A DNA stretch of 64,000 bases from Mesaphorura yosii (GCA_009869945.1 WIXG01000298.1:33358-97357); one strand, 5' to 3'. Shown: positions 22,640 to 36,686, numbered from the stretch's first letter. Notes: generated by a model from the letters alone, not told the origin. Made by a program: numbers and translations.

Positions 22640-24724
22640 TCAGTCGGGGGCCCGATTCTGATCAAGTCTGCCACAGCTGCTTTGGCTTTGGCATTCGTCT
22701 TCGCGTTCCAACTTCACTTGCAAATAATCTTCTGACGATGCAAACCCAAATTCGCCGCATTCTTCAGTGATTTGGCCTCCACCACAATAGGAATTGAAGT
22801 CATCGATCTCAAAATCTTTCCTGTCAAGCTCCGAGTCGGAGTCTGAATCTGAATCCAGGTTCCACTTCAAACGTTTCTTCTTTGCACCGAACACTGCGCA
22901 TATTTCGATACTTTTCGCTGATTCGCCGGCTCTGACGGTGGCGTTCGGGATCCGGGCGAATGCGACTGCGTGCCGGTGCCCGATCGTGCTTAGAGTTTGT
23001 CACAGTCGTGCTCGAAGTGTGGAATCTTTCCTTGTGATATTCGAGCGCCCGTTTCTCCGTGAAGGTCGCGTGCGTGACTATGGGCAGATTTCGCACCTGA
23101 ACTTGCGTGGGTGACGCGTTGGCCTCCGAATATTCGGGACCTCCGCTTGTGGGTGCTCGCTTGCATAATGCTTCTCGAGATCCCGCTTTCTGTCAAACTC
23201 GCGCGGCGCGTCGAGCGGGCAGTCGATGCACCGCAGTAAAAATCGTTTGGAGGGGCTCGGATTGTGAGTCAGTTCATGTTTCTTTCGCTGTTGATTGTCG
23301 ACGCACGGCCGCCCGCAAATTGTACACGAGACTGGGCGCAGTTTCTTGTGGAAACCTCGCACATGCACTCCGAGCCGGTACCTCGAATTGAATTCGCGGC
23401 CGCAGAGTTCGCACTGACAGCGAACTTTGTCGTGGTCGACGAGCGTCGTCGTCCCACACGCTGGACTGTAGCGCGTGTGCTTGTACAACCCCTTTTGGAG
23501 GTGGTACTTCCGTCCGCACTTGGAGCACGAGAATTTGGGCTCGCCCTGCAGTCGGGACTTGTCGTGTGTCTTCTCGTGCATTTTCTTGTAGTTGGCGTTG
23601 GCGAAAGACTTGTCACACATGGAGCATTTGTACGGCCGTAAGTCAGAATGAGTCTGCATGTGGTTCTTGCGCAAATAGTCGTTGGTCAACATTTTCCCGC
23701 AGATGAAACACTGCTCCAAATCACCACCACCGCCTATGTCGTCGGTCTCTCGCTTGCCCTTCGACTCGCTTGTCTTCTTCCACCGCTTAGTGGTCTTCGA
23801 CGGTGTGACAGCGTAAAGCTTGTCTCCGTTGCCATCGTCAAAGTCGCTAACACTTCGCGATTGTGATTTTTGTGACTCCGAAAGGGAAAAAATCGAATTA
23901 TGTTCATCGTCGAATGCACCTCGCTCTGGAGTTGAAGGATATGTTAGATGTTGGTAGGTGCTCTGGTGGTGGTTCTGCGGCGTCGGTCCGGAAACATTCG
24001 AATTCGGGGGCGGCCGCGGCTGAGGTTGAGAATGCTAGTACTGCTGATCAGGACAATGAAGGCTCGGGTTACGTTCGCCATTGTTTATATCACCCGACCG
24101 CTGAGGTAAATATTTGAAGGGCCACTCTAAAAATCAAGCACAGTGAGTCGACACGCACGTAATCGTGACATCAAGTAAGGGTACGTGTTTGTGCTTACTT
24201 TGGAAAACTTTTAGCTTGAGTGCGTAGTTTGGATCCGCGAGATTGGCAGCTGAAAATGCGCTGACTAGGCGGTAGCCCATTTCGTCCCGAATTTCCAAGG
24301 TTTGAGCTTGAATCAGTTCGCACTGCTTTTGCAGTTGCTGCAGATTTCGGACTTTCAGGGAACAAGAGTGGCAAAAAGGATCCGAAGCTGAGGCAGGCTC
24401 CTCTCCCGGTCTCGACTCCCGCTCAGGGTCACCATCGCCGTTGTTTCGGGCTCGGGTGGTCGTTACCGTCGGGGCCTCATCGTCAATTTGAAATAACTTG
24501 CAGAATGCCTGCGTGGGCGAGGGCCATTTGTCAATGTGAGCCTGTTGTTCTTGTGATCTGGAGTCTGAGGCTGAATGCGCGTGCGCACGAGACTGTGACA
24601 GGTTGCGGTTGCAGAAGTAGGGCACATTACAAACCAGACAGGATCGTTGCTCGTAGTTAAGACCAAACCCCACTGCTCCTGCTCCCAAAGGATTGTAACA
24701 ACCGGTGCCGGTCCGGAATTCCAT
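22640..24724 (-). CDS. ZAD-like C2H2 zinc-finger protein, reading frame disrupted
   Basis: Exon 24724-24199 starts at ATG (preceded in frame by a stop) and has CLVCNVPYFCN and DPFCHSCSLKVRNLQQLQKQ, two Cys pairs as in ZAD dimerisation domains of arthropod zinc-finger proteins. A 72-nt intron (GTAAGC...TTTTTAG) leads to an exon from 24126 in phase. Six C2H2 fingers follow (QCFICGK..., YKCSMCDK..., FSCSKCGR..., CQCELCGR..., VSCTICGR..., LRCIDCPL...), and a seventh is split: FRCEIC then a stop, while the next frame continues ATFTEKRALEYHKERFH. Another frame holds an acidic tail to 22640 (LDSDSDSDSELDRKDFEIDD). Lesions: an in-frame TAG at 24037-24035 between the two domains, a one-base loss at the GGG run 23082-23084, and a further shift near 23000. 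Recent decay or sequence error; DNA-binding regulator if intact. Confidence 0.6.
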
Positions 24725-25251
24725 TCCTCAGAGCCGCCAGCTGCAGCTGAAGCTCCATTGTCGCAGAGTCTCCATTTACTGTGCAGTGTCAAGCACTTAT
24801 CAAATCGTGAATCACTACAATAATGAATGAGACGATGTTCCAAAACAACAATTCGAAAAAAATTCTCTGATTCCACTCAAAATCTTGCTTCTCCCTCAAA
24901 TTTTACAACAGCAAGGAAGAAGTTACGTTTGGTTTTCATGGTCGTAAATACCAGTAATTATTAATTAATTCAACTTCCTGAACTTTATTCTCAACTCAAT
25001 ACACAAATACACAAATGCACCGATGCATCAAGACAGATAGAATTAAATCAAGTCAGTATTTTAATACTTGCAGAGTCAGAGAGCTCAAAAAGGAATACTT
25101 TTAGAATCAGAATGCACGATCCGAGAAAAAAGATAAAGATACATGTTTATGCTTTGGCTACGATAAATTGACTACTATAATTATGATTTAGTGACTCTTA
25201 TCACAAATTCAGGTGCCTTGGCTAAATCCATCAGCCTGAGCTCCGCCCTCT
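24725..25251. other. Intergenic between zinc-finger gene and PI4KA 3' end
   Basis: No gene recognised; AT-rich and likely to hold the PI4KA 3' UTR. Confidence 0.35.
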
Positions 25252-28200
25252 TTAGTAAGGAATCTGGTTCTGATAAAACTGAATCATGTCGTAGGTCCTC
25301 GTCCGCAGGGAGAGGCAGCAGCTGTTGATGACGCTGATCATGTAATTGGCCGCTTCACGCTCACTCGACTGGGGGCAAAACCTTGCGCGGAGGAGCCGAA
25401 TCGTCTGACCGCGAAAGCATGGGAGTCCCGTGTCAAGCATGAGCGAGACGAGCGAGATGACGGCCTCGCAGTACGGGCGGACTGCGAGGAATCCCTGCAC
25501 GCAGAGATGCATGAACCACTTGAAGGTCGGAGCCGTCGTGCCTCCCATGACCATCACCATCTCCTCCGTGAGCTTAATGTCCGGCTCGAAACCGAGGTTC
25601 CCTCCGGGTGAGCTCTCAAACATGAACCCAAAGTCAATGTGGATGATGTGACCCTCCGAGTCGAGCATAATGTTCCCGTTGTGCCGGTCTTTGATCTGGA
25701 GCAAGAAACCGAAGACGGAGTACGCGGCCATCGATTTGACAAAGTTGCGCCGTGCGTCCTGGAACGCCTTCGTGTCCTCGTCGCCGTACTGCTTGATGAA
25801 ATACTCGTACAGGCCCACGTCCGTGGAACGACCGAGCTGGTCGCGGGATTTGGCGTTGGGCACACACTCAATCACGCCGCAGCCGGGAGACGTTGCGACG
25901 ACACGGTACGGGAAGAGAAACAGGTCTAGGTCGACCTGCTCGAATATGTTTTTGAAGAGTGAGATGACTTGAAGGGCGAGCATATCCTGCCGCACGTCGT
26001 CGCCAACTTTGAAGATGGCGGCCTGCCACACTTCTGCGCCCATCGAAGCCGGGCCTGCGCCCGAAGTCGGCGAGAGCTCCGTTTCCCCGAGGCCCTCCCG
26101 TTCGACCTGATGTATGCCGCAGCGTTTGACGCGGAAGCGGGCCAGGAAGGGCGCCTTCGCTGCGCTCTGCATCGGAGTCCCGCTTTTGATGTCAATGTCG
26201 AGGACGAGCGACTCAGGGTTCGAAGGCAGATAGCAGCCCTGCTCCACTTTGATAAGCGCGAGTTCCCGGAGGCACGCCTCCTTCCGCTCGGGCCCTTTCG
26301 GGTATTTTCGGATGGCACCCGAGATGCCAGTGACCTTCTGGAAGAAGGAAAACTCTTTCTCGTAAAAATTCTTCGCGTGTCCCGACAGAGAGTTGACGAT
26401 CAAAGAAATGAGGTTCTCGAGCGTATCGCCAATCTGCGGGTCTTTCTGGTGGGCTTCTTCGTCCATGTACACATTCGTCTGCATGTTCCAAATGAGTTGA
26501 TGGGCGACAAGCTGCGATTTTTTCGCGAGGCTTTTGATGAGCTCCACGACGTAGCCCATCGTGTCATGGCGGACAGACTGCACGAGCTGCGGAATGTAAA
26601 AGAGGACCGCGTCGGCGGGGTAGGACTGCATCGAGCGGACGGCGTACTGCGCCGTGATCGGGTGCGGCGGATACTGCCGGCTGAAGAAGGAGAGCGCCTT
26701 GCTCGGAGTGCAGTACGCCCAAGTCAGAATGCTGTTCAGCTCCAGCGAATCGTTTAGCACGACATCGGGCGTGGCGAGATAGTGCGCCGCTTCGGACACG
26801 TGCATGACGGCTTCGGGGTAGAGCCGCACGAGCGCTGAGACTTCTTCTGCGACGGCGTTCATGTCGCTGGACTTGAGTCGGCGTGGCAGATACACGGCGA
26901 GCACGGGGCTAAGGTCCCACGCCAGCCGGACAGACTCCCGCCACGTCTTGTCGGAGCTCTTCATCTGCCTCCACGTGCTGATGGTCGACTCCGTGGGCAG
27001 CGCGAGCTCCGGAGTGCCGAGCGTGTTGAGCCACGTCGCGAAGATATCGACTTCCTGCGCGAGGAGCTCGAGAATAAGATTCCGTTTGCGGATGTACTCT
27101 TTCACGGTGTCCTTCTCGTACTTTTCCTTCCGCTTCTTGAGCAGGGGCAGCGTGTTGGACTGCTGCTGCTTGTAGTGCATCGTGTTGATCCAGCCGTCGG
27201 ACGGGCCGGCGAACCGAATTTCGTTCGCTGTGGCGGTCGGGACGTTCTCCTTCAACAGGCTGGGATTGACTCGCGAGCCACGCGAGAGCGACATCGATTT
27301 AGCTACTGCGTTGCTGCTGCTGTCGACGACGACTTCCGCGTTGAACGGTCGAATGTATTTCTTGTCATTGTGCAAAATCTGCCAGAATTTAAGTATCATC
27401 TGAATATCGATGCGGAGCTTGTTTGGGTCCTGCGTCGGGCACGTGTAACCCTGGCAGAAGTAATCCAGACACGCACAGTAAATCCTCTCACGGAGGACGG
27501 CCTTCTTCAACGGCGAGTGGCGAGGCGAATCGTTTTGGAGGAGAGTCAACGCGCAGCTCAGTAGCCGGAAGCGGGGCCGCACGCCGTGCACGTGCCGCGT
27601 GATGAAGCTTCGTTCTCCGATGCTTAACGGGAGCGTACGATGAATCAGGTAGAAGAACATTTCAATCACGTCGTCATTGCAGGATTTTGAGTTCTCGACG
27701 AGTTCGCATATGAAATTAATCCAGACTTCGTGCGGGGCGACGTTCGGCACGTCCTGCTTCAGGCTGCAGCCTTCGAACGCGGCGAGTGGGGAGTCGGGGA
27801 CTTTCGGCACGGCAAAGATGCCCATGCGACGCTCGACGGTGTACTGCCACGCTCCAAGCATTTCTTGGGTAAAATGCAGGACGAGGTCCTTGCGCGCCGA
27901 CAGAATCCACTGCCAACACTCGCAAGCAGCGCTCACCGTCTGCTTGTTGAAGCGCGGGACGGGCGACCAGCAAATGGCGTGGAGGAGCTTGCGAACGTAC
28001 TCGCGAGGGACATCGTTCGAGACGAGCAGCGCAGTACACGTCCAAATTGCGTTCTCGTATGTGTCTTGTGAAGTCTGCATCACTGCGACGGGCAGTGGGC
28101 CGCTTCCGTTCCAGGCTCCGTTTATTGCGTCTTTGATCTTGAGCACGCTAAGCATTCGTGAAATGATGCTTTCGACTCCTTCACATTTACGCAGTCCCTC

Positions 28201-31200
28201 CACTTCACCGATCGATTTGCTCCGAATTGTGAGCGAGGACACGAAACGAGAGAGAGCTGACTTGGTGCAGTCGGGTCGCTTTTCAAGCCGGCCTTCAGCC
28301 AGCGAATTCGATTGTGAATTGAGCCCAGAATGGCGGAGGAGGATTTCGCTGGCCATCGCCACTCCTGCATGGTGCTCGTAGCCGTCTTCGGTACCATGCC
28401 GGCCCAAATATTCTTGGAGATGGGACCGAGTCGCACCAGGCGCCCACTTAAGGGCTTCCTGCAGGAAACTGGAGCACCGATCGGCAAAGTCACGGACGAT
28501 CGTCTCCCTCGCTTCCATGTTGTCCATCAGCTGAATTGTGTACGGCGTGTTTGGGACGCTGAGTGAGTAATCAGAAACATTAGGATCGAACGCCAGGCTT
28601 GAAGATAGGACTTGGAGCACATCGAGCATTGTGTGAAGCACCGTCTTACTCCAGAGCAAATGTGGAAACCTGAGAGAACAGACAAAAATAAAATACAACG
28701 AAAGACGAAAGTACTGAAAACGAAAATTATCTTGACTTACCTTTCGATAAGCCCCGAAAGGAATTTGTCAGCTACTTTCCGTATCTGTCGATGAATATGA
28801 TTGAACCGCACAATCAGAAACTGGGCGTGGTGCTCCAGCGACTCTTCGCGATCCATCTTCTGATCCTTGCTACTCATCGCTTCGAGGTACCTCAAGAAAA
28901 CTTTGTCGGCCACACTCGCGATGCATGTCCACAGCCCGAGCTTGTCCTTCTCAATCGGCGGGTCACAAAGGTACTCGAAGATCGGGACCAGGCTCGGTTC
29001 TGCCATGTGACTGACTCGAAGCGACTCGAGCCAGTAAATTTGGAGAATGTACGCACACTGCGGGAAGGGCAGATTCTTGACGATGCTCACGAGCTCCGGA
29101 GGGTTTTCCAAATGTGTCAGAATCTTGTTCTTGAATTCCTGCATTTCGACGGGAGTCACGTCTTCGCTTCGGAGCGCCGACGTGAACTGCAGTTCGCGAA
29201 ACTCCGAGCGCAGGGTTTTGCAGGTGAGAAGCGGGCTTTTGGATGCAATTTCGCGTACGCCGGCGTACCACTCCGGGGGCCAGAGGTTGTTGTTTTGCTC
29301 GGGTGATGTAAAACTCATGATAATGCAGTACAGCCAAAAGTCCCGCATGAGTTTGTGGAGACGCTGCTTGATTTCTGTGATTTGAGGAATGCGGCCCATG
29401 ACTATTGCGATGATCGGGATCAGAGTGCCCAGATTTCCAGCCGACGCAGATGCCTGATTTAGCCAAAGGAAAACAAAGTATTCATTTAAAACCATGTGTC
29501 AGCGGGCTTAGAATATAAAGCATGCAGAAAACAAAAAAAACTGGAACAAAAAGAAGAAAAAGGAGGACGAAGTAGAAAGTGCACCTGCAGCTGAAGTGAT
29601 ACACAAAAGCCCAGAAAAGAGAGCATGTAAATTACCAACACCAGTTTAGTGTCATCCTCAAGTTTATCACTCAAGAATAGTTGTCCGCCTGGATACGTCA
29701 CGAAATCTTACCTTCATCGTGCCCGGCAGCTTTTCCGCCGCGCGTTTGCCTTCGAGCCCCAGCTGCACGAAAAGTTCCAGCAGGCGAAGGAGGAGGTCGT
29801 TCATCAACGCCTCGCCCTCCAAATTCAGAGCGATATTCCCGAGGCCATTCATGACGGCGCCGCTCACGTGTCGGAATTTGCGTTCGCCTTCAGAGTACAC
29901 GCTGGAGCTGGCCTCCATCGTAAACATGGTGAACATCTTCATGACTTGCTCGTAGACGGTGTGCTAAAAGATGAAATAAAGACGCCATTATCATTAGAAT
30001 GAAGACTCCTTGTGTACGGTGGCTCGGCTCATTTCGACTTACTTCGCATTTGGCGATGACGATACACGCGAGCTGATCAACAATAAGAATATCCAGACTC
30101 GGAGGCATTTTGCCGACACGCTGCTGTAGGAAATGGAGAACAGACTCCGTCGTTCGTGGCGTCGCCCGCAGTGCAATGGCAACATGGCCCAGCATGACGA
30201 TCGTGTTTGTCAGGAGCAGCATTGAATCCGATGCGCTGGGATCGTTTTCAAGCTTCGACGGCATATCCGTACAGTCCTTCTCCGCCGTGAAGACCCGATT
30301 CGATACCGAAGCCAAGAACGCCTGCACGCAATTCGGATCGTGCGTCAGCCCAGCTTTTAACGCTTCGCACAGATTTTCAATCGCAAGGTCGCGCAGTTTC
30401 TGGAACGCCGCCGAGGCGGATTCTTCCTTCCGTTTCTTGTCGTCGGTTTCTGTCGGGCGTAGGGATTTGTTGGTTGTGTTCTTGTCGTAGAGCTTCGAGA
30501 GGATTGGTGAGGGATTGATAAGGAATTCCTTCAAATACAGGATGCTGGAGGAAGCGATTGTAGGAAATTTCGTGGCCAGAGCTCCGAGTCCCTGCGAGAC
30601 GCCGGAAGATATGTTCGAATTAAGCCATATAAAAATTTGTACTTTTATTGGGTTCATCAGCTAGAAGGTGCGCTTTATCAACTTACTTGTAAGCAAACTA
30701 CCAGCAACGGCATGTGGGCGAGTGCCAACTGATTTGCGTGGATGTCATTGATCTTCTCGTTCAGACGGCTGCAGAGGCTATCCGCTCCTGAAAGCGTGCC
30801 GAACAGGCACAGAAATGTTAGCTGAGAACTCACAGAAGAAACCTCTCAACAACACAAACTTGTTAATTACACAGTCGCTTGCAAACGGATGTCAATTTTG
30901 CCTGCCTGCTACGGTTAATCATTAATGAATGATCAAATTAATGAGTATGCGTAATGTGTCAGTATTTGAGCCCATAAAAATGTCAGGAGTCAGTTCGTCA
31001 ATGGTTAATCAAGAACGCAGTGAATATTTCACATTTCAAAACATGAAATCATGCCGTGTTATTGAGTTACTTTCTTGCTTCAGAGATAAAAGGCACTTGC
31101 TTGCGCATTTTTGGATGGTTTCCTGAACGGAAAAGAGTCTGCAGATGAGAACGTCAACTACAGACTGCTGCTCGGTTATCACTGTTTATTTTGACAACTT

Positions 31201-33129
31201 TGTCACTTTTCGTTTTCCAGGATTCTTGGAACTCAATTTGAAGGATTGGTCTTTACTTACCGGTTTCATCTCCGATGGCCCAAACCAACAACTGGACGCA
31301 GTGCGCGTTCGCTTCGACTTTCATCCGAAATTTGCCAACGCGTGGCGATTTGGTGTCAGAATTCTGCAAGGAGCGGACAATGCATGTGTGAGTTAAATTG
31401 AATCGGGCATCGCACCGGCGTGATTTTGGAGCTTACTTCACTTCTTCTTGAATAACGCATCAGTTCAGTTTGGCCAGATATGAATAAGCTTTTGATAAAC
31501 TCTTGCACCTCCTTCGTGAACGGGGCGGGCAACTCTTCGTGCTTGTGCAGGCATTCTTTCAGGAGCGAAATGACGACTAAGTTAAGGATCTCGCTAACAG
31601 TGCGGTACTGACGCACCTTTTCACCCTGCAAAGCCCTGACTTCAGTCGTCCACGAGTCCAGGCTTGTGAGGACATTTGAATTTAGCAGTGATTTGGCAAT
31701 TGACAAAATCGTCTGAAAATGGAGCAGATTAATTGAGCACACAGCTGAGGGTTTCAAAAATAAACAAGTGAACTTGACAAACCTGCAATTGTGAGACGGT
31801 GAATTTAATCACTTGCTTCGACCCTTTGTTCATGGAAATGTAAGATGAGCCAGCCTTCCGAAAGAAGATGGCTGCGTAGTCAATGTTGCTTGGTGGCAGA
31901 ATGATTGCATACCTAAAATAGAACCAGACGCGAATTAATTAAAGAATATTTGCTACGCACAGGTGTAATTCACGTTATTCTTACCGGTTGTTGTTGGTGC
32001 TTGAGTCGTAGGGAATCGCCGTCGACGGCATTATCGAGATTGGGACGCCAAAAGATGAGGAGAGGGATCTTGGTATAACAGATCGAAAGTTTGGTATTGT
32101 TTTGATCTTCTGCTTCCTCTTCAACTCCTTTTCCTTGATTGGAGGAGATGGTTTGGGGAATATGAGCGAGAAGAGGGAGCTGACGTTGGCATTTCCGCAC
32201 GCGAGTGGGGGAATTGCAATTGGTGATGGCGATCTTTCATTGCCCATGCCATTGCAGTTGCCGTTTTGATCACCGACTGGTGTCGGTGTTGCAAGTGGAA
32301 CTTTGACGTCTGGCTCAATAAATCGACCAAATGCACGGCCAACTCCCAAAAGCACCGGTAGCGTGACGTCCACAACCAATTCTAAGTCCGTATCATAAGC
32401 GTGAGTATCGTCAGCAACAGCGAATTGAAAAAACGGAGATGAAAATTGTTCTAGACTGACCTTTCTTGTGTTCATCGACCATTTTGGTCTTCAATGAATC
32501 GGTGATCGACTCGGTTAGTCGCTGCAATACTTCCAGCTGACAGCCAATGATTTCTTGTTGCTCAGTTTTGTCCGGAGTAATGATTGCAATGTCACTGAGC
32601 AGCGTAGTCAGGATAAATGCAAGTTGCTCAGCCATTGGGATTCCTAAGAAAAACATCCGAATGATCATATAGAGTATTAGTGAATAGGGTCAGAGAAATG
32701 GCGAAATCCAAACGCTTACTTTCAGTAATGTCTCCATGTGAGATCCATTGTGACCTTGGTAGGCATTTGAGTAGCTGGAGCATGTATGGCAAGAGTTTCA
32801 CTTTGTGTTGGAGTCCAGAGTCAATAAAATACACTCCGAGGGCGATGATGGCATCATGAGCTCGATCGTCGAATCGAAAAACACCATTCGCACTCTGCTT
32901 GGGGCATAGATCGAAGAGCCGTTGAACCTGTTCAATTGCAAGATATTCGGCTGTTGTAGTCAGTCAGTCCAGCACCACGAAGGCCATGGCATATTTAAGA
33001 TCACAAATCAACGCGTCGCTCGTGACTCGTATTGAAACTTACCTTCTCCCACGGAGCAACAGGTTTCATTGCTGCCAGGCATCGTGCCAGGTGCTCCACG
33101 GTCTTCCCAAAGAAGGTTCTTTCGGACAT
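25252..33129 (-). CDS. PI4KA: Phosphatidylinositol 4-kinase alpha (type III), complete gene
   Basis: Twelve exons on the minus strand: 33129-33043, 32927-32720, 32643-32461, 32381-31985, 31912-31783, 31712-31437, 31363-31261, 30787-30687, 30591-30043, 29963-29712, 29453-28741 and 28669-25252. All joins keep phase; 2138 aa against about 2100 in human. The N-terminus (VQRLFDLCP, DRAHDAIIALGVYFIDSGLQ) and the helical scaffold (LLMNDLLL-like LMNDLLLRLLELFVQLGLEG, SASAGNLGTLIPIIAIV) follow the family. The PIK accessory domain precedes the kinase: YKSGTPMQSAAKAPFLARFR-type block (IKSGTPMQSAAKAPFL), FKVGDDVRQDMLALQ, catalytic loop IKDRHNGNIMLDSEG, activation segment HIDFGFMFESSPGG, and the invariant C-terminus MIQFYQNQIPY. 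It makes PI4P at the plasma membrane with EFR3/TTC7/FAM126 partners (known of the family). The large last exon carries over half of the protein. Confidence 0.96.
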
Positions 33130-34302
33130 GATTAATGGTTATGTCGGATCCGAGCCAAATTGTGCAAAATGTTCGAAGTTTCAGCCGCTCATGCTCCAGC
33201 CGAAGAACAAATCCCTCAAGAAGCAGTCGTAACTAACTGTAATTTACAATACTATAATTCTGAATTTATGCAAAGATGTAAACGGCAATGAGCCAGCCAA
33301 AAGTCGTTCTACACCTGTTCTTAATTAATTTTCTCACCTTTCACGTTCACATGTCCGCTTGTCCAACCCCACCCAGAATCACGGCTTCACGCCGAAAAAT
33401 ACTCTGCGAAGCCGATCAACTTGCAATACTGTACTCTGGAAGCGACAGCTCCACAGATTTAATTAAACGTGGACTTCCGACTTCCTGTAATTTCACAATT
33501 TGACAGTATGAACAGTAGGAGTACCGTGTAATTGCAAAAAATATAGCCGTACAGTACAGTGAAGTACGTGCACAAGCTCAGCAGTTCATTTTCAATTCTC
33601 AAGGCAAAAACTTCATAAGTTCCGCAATGCTGCTGCGTGGCACGGCGCATTCAGTGCCAGCTCCCAGCTGTACCTACGCTGTGGCTGTGTGGAGTGGGGC
33701 TCGCTAAAAACAAATAATAATGCCGATCGTGGACGAACATAAACAAAGACATTCGGCAGTTGCTTGATTGCATGCAGGGAAGTGGAGCACGCTCGTGTTA
33801 GATCTTATAGATGGGAACTTTCCACGCTCGCTCGCATAATCACAATTACAATTTAATCATAATTCACGTTAAGCATTTAGGATTTGATTTAAGCATTGGC
33901 AGGATTCCGTACAGGTTTCTTTGCTCTCTTTTCCTTTTTGCTCGCTAGCTCGCTTAATTTCCACTCACACGTGAATTTCTTGCATCGCCGGGCCGCGATT
34001 AACTTAATTCAAAGTAACTGGCAGCGGCCAGCCAGCTGCCGATTTGATTGTGTGCTCAGCCCTTTAAACTCTATAAGTACATTGCATCTTCATCTGCTTG
34101 GCTGCCTGGCTCAAAGTAACTTAACGTACATTGCAATTATCAATTACGAATTCATTACTCACTGATCGCAGGCGCAGTGAATGATTGCATCTTGCACTTG
34201 GCCAGATTAATATTGACTTGACAGTTTTCACATTCTTCATCGTTCATCCACGCCACAGCCGAGCCCGTTAATTGAAAATAAGGAAACTTGATTATTGACG
34301 CA
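33130..34302. promoter_or_regulatory. Divergent upstream region, PI4KA / GNAT gene
   Basis: About 1.2 kb separate two start codons that point away from each other. No coding sequence or clear TATA box recognised. Confidence 0.4.
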
Positions 34303-36278
34303 ATGAATCAGAGGACGGAGCAGCAGTTAATTGTTGTTGTACGACCTGCAGAGAGACAAGATTGCGAAGACATTTATAATTTGAGCCGCACACAACTTTC
34401 TACTATTCAATCAGCTGCGACCGAAACTGAAAATCAACAGACAACCACAGCGCGAGGAGACGACGATGAGCGTCAACTGCGGCGACCACGGCTTATGTCA
34501 GCCAAAGGTGAGTTTCAATTGCAATTGCAGCAGTTGCTTGTGTGATGATGAAACTGCGTGTCTTTAGTATCATCGGTCCTATCTTTAGCCACAGCCACAT
34601 ACATGCATGCCAGGCGCCTTTATAATTGCCTATCGCCCATTAATTCTACTCTCAGCCAGTATCACAAATCACATCTCTCGTTTCACTTACGGATTGTTTG
34701 CCTGCCTGACTGACTGAGTGTCCCCTGGGCTTTTCTGAACTCGCGACTCGCGCTTTCGGTTTCTTAGTTCCTTTCAGCGTTTGGAATTGTTGGCATGCGT
34801 TGTTCACACGATTCACCTCCAAGCGAGCCACAAAGCCACAATCATGCGTGGCTTATGGTGTGGCCTATCGCCTTGAATTCCCAGAATTTCGTATTGCAAT
34901 TTTGCAGTGCAAGGAATTTCTTGGTAAATGAACAGTGATGCGTAATGCATGAATTGAAAGATGACTGATCAAACACACAATTGATAATGAAGTGCTTCTT
35001 CAAAGTTCGGTCAGTCATTTGCTGATCAATCAAGCAAATTAAACTCAGCTCAACTTCAGTTTATGTAACTTCGCTTTGTAAATTCACTTTATCTCGTTTT
35101 GTAGAATTTTTCACGGACTTCGCTTCAATTTTTATGCTTCTGTATTTCTGTATTAAAATCTAACTCAAAAATTGAAGTTTTCCTGTTTTTGAAGGCAAGC
35201 TTTGTCTAAATGCTAATCAGCCTTCAATCATTCATGTCTGCTTGGCCTTCACTGATCTGATTTAATTGTTGCTCGTGCTCTTCCTTTCATTACTGATTTG
35301 ATTGCTGATATTTGTGTACAGTGCGCATGCGAGCGTGTGTTAAATTGAGATCTCAATTTCGTAGTCTCGCGCATGCAACATTTAAATACATTACGTTACG
35401 GTTGAGAACGACTGATCTATTTTAATTCTCTTTTGGTTTTCCCTTCTGCTCTGCCGTATCGAACGTATAGAATTGGAACGCGATGGTTTCGACACTGCTC
35501 CGCCATTATTCCATTGTCTGGTGGCAACGAGAACGACGACGACAGCGACTGCGAGCACCAGCACGGTAATTATTGACAATCATCTCTTTTTCTGATGATC
35601 CGCTGATCGTTGCTGATGATGAGGAAGAAGATGAACAAGAACAAATACAATACAAAGGATCATTCTCTGCTTTGTTTCTCTTCATAATCGTCAATCGTCA
35701 TCGCACGCAGATCACAGAATAAATTGTATAATGCCAGTCGCTCGTCAGCGGCACGCCAGGTTTAATCTCTGTTCTTTCACATTCACACGCACAGACACAG
35801 ACACAGGAACAACAGAAGATGAAGAATGACGGAGCCGATGAAAGGAGTAGTCATAATTACAGTCATAGTCAAAGTCTTGCTTCATCATCGCCGTCGCACA
35901 TTTCCATTGTTGGCTACGCACTGTATTTTATCTCTTACCCCGTCTGGGAAGGCAAATCGATACAGCTCGTGAATTTCTGCATTGACCCAACGTACGACGG
36001 TGACGATCGGGCCCGGATTGGAGCGTCGCTGCTGCGGGAGCTGGCAAAAGTTGGCCAAAGCACAAGCATGATTCAAATATGATTTGTGCAGACATTTTTT
36101 ACATTTGCAGGTAACAATTGACGGAGGTTTCGCAGATATTCGCATGGAATGCCAGTACTGGAATGCGCCGGACGTGAAACTGCTGGAGGAGAACTTTGGC
36201 CACGATTTTACGGCGAAGGAGGGATGGAATTCGTTCAAGATTGATGAACATGGACTGCAACAACTCATACGACTATAA
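34303..36278 (+). CDS. GNAT acetyltransferase, diamine/thialysine N-acetyltransferase (SAT1/SAT2) type
   Basis: Exons 34303-34507, 35471-35565, 35795-36049 and 36111-36278; 240 aa. N-terminal beta1: LIVVVRPAERQDCEDIYNLS; then ELERDGFDTAPPLFHCLVAT, which matches the LxxDGFGxxPxFxCLVAE block of SAT enzymes; then VGYALYFISYPVWEGKSIQL and VNFCIDPTYDGDDRARIGAS with the acetyl-CoA loop region; C-terminus MECQYWNAPDVKLLEENFGH. The family acetylates polyamines or thialysine using acetyl-CoA. Oddities: Ser/Thr/Gln-rich inserts where SAT proteins have only a short loop, and an acetyl-CoA loop (DRARIGASLL) departing from the usual RGxGIGxxLL. Intron 3 starts with GTTGGC, a weak donor, but is the only join that keeps phase and yields the family C-terminus. 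Confidence 0.78.
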
Positions 36279-36686
36279 ATACGACATTCTTCAGTTAACT
36301 TGAAAAATTGTTGTTAGTAAAGTCTCACGATTTCAATTTCAATCGGCGTTTCTTTCCTCACCTCAGCCCTTCTGAATAACTTGATAATAATAATTTTCTC
36401 GGACATTTGGCGAATTCTACCAAAATCTATAGAGACCAAGTCTAGCATTGTCGAAAGTATGGTACTCCGTGCCGTAAACTCAATTTGATTCCAGGCTAAA
36501 TTGACAAAGGCCCAAATCGTCAAACCATGGCTCCGAATTGCCAATTGTCCGAAACGAATTCCTCAGCCAAAGAATTCACAACTGACGTTCAAAATTCTGT
36601 AACGCATTGCAATTCTTCAAAAGGTCAAAATTAAGTGTCCGATTCACTTCCTGTGCTTTCTGCTTGCTTGCTAATCCACATCCGTC

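Noticed and set aside
25639..28381. Several long plus-strand frames opposite PI4KA
   Set aside because: They mirror the large GC-rich last exon of PI4KA, which is supported along its whole length by family motifs.
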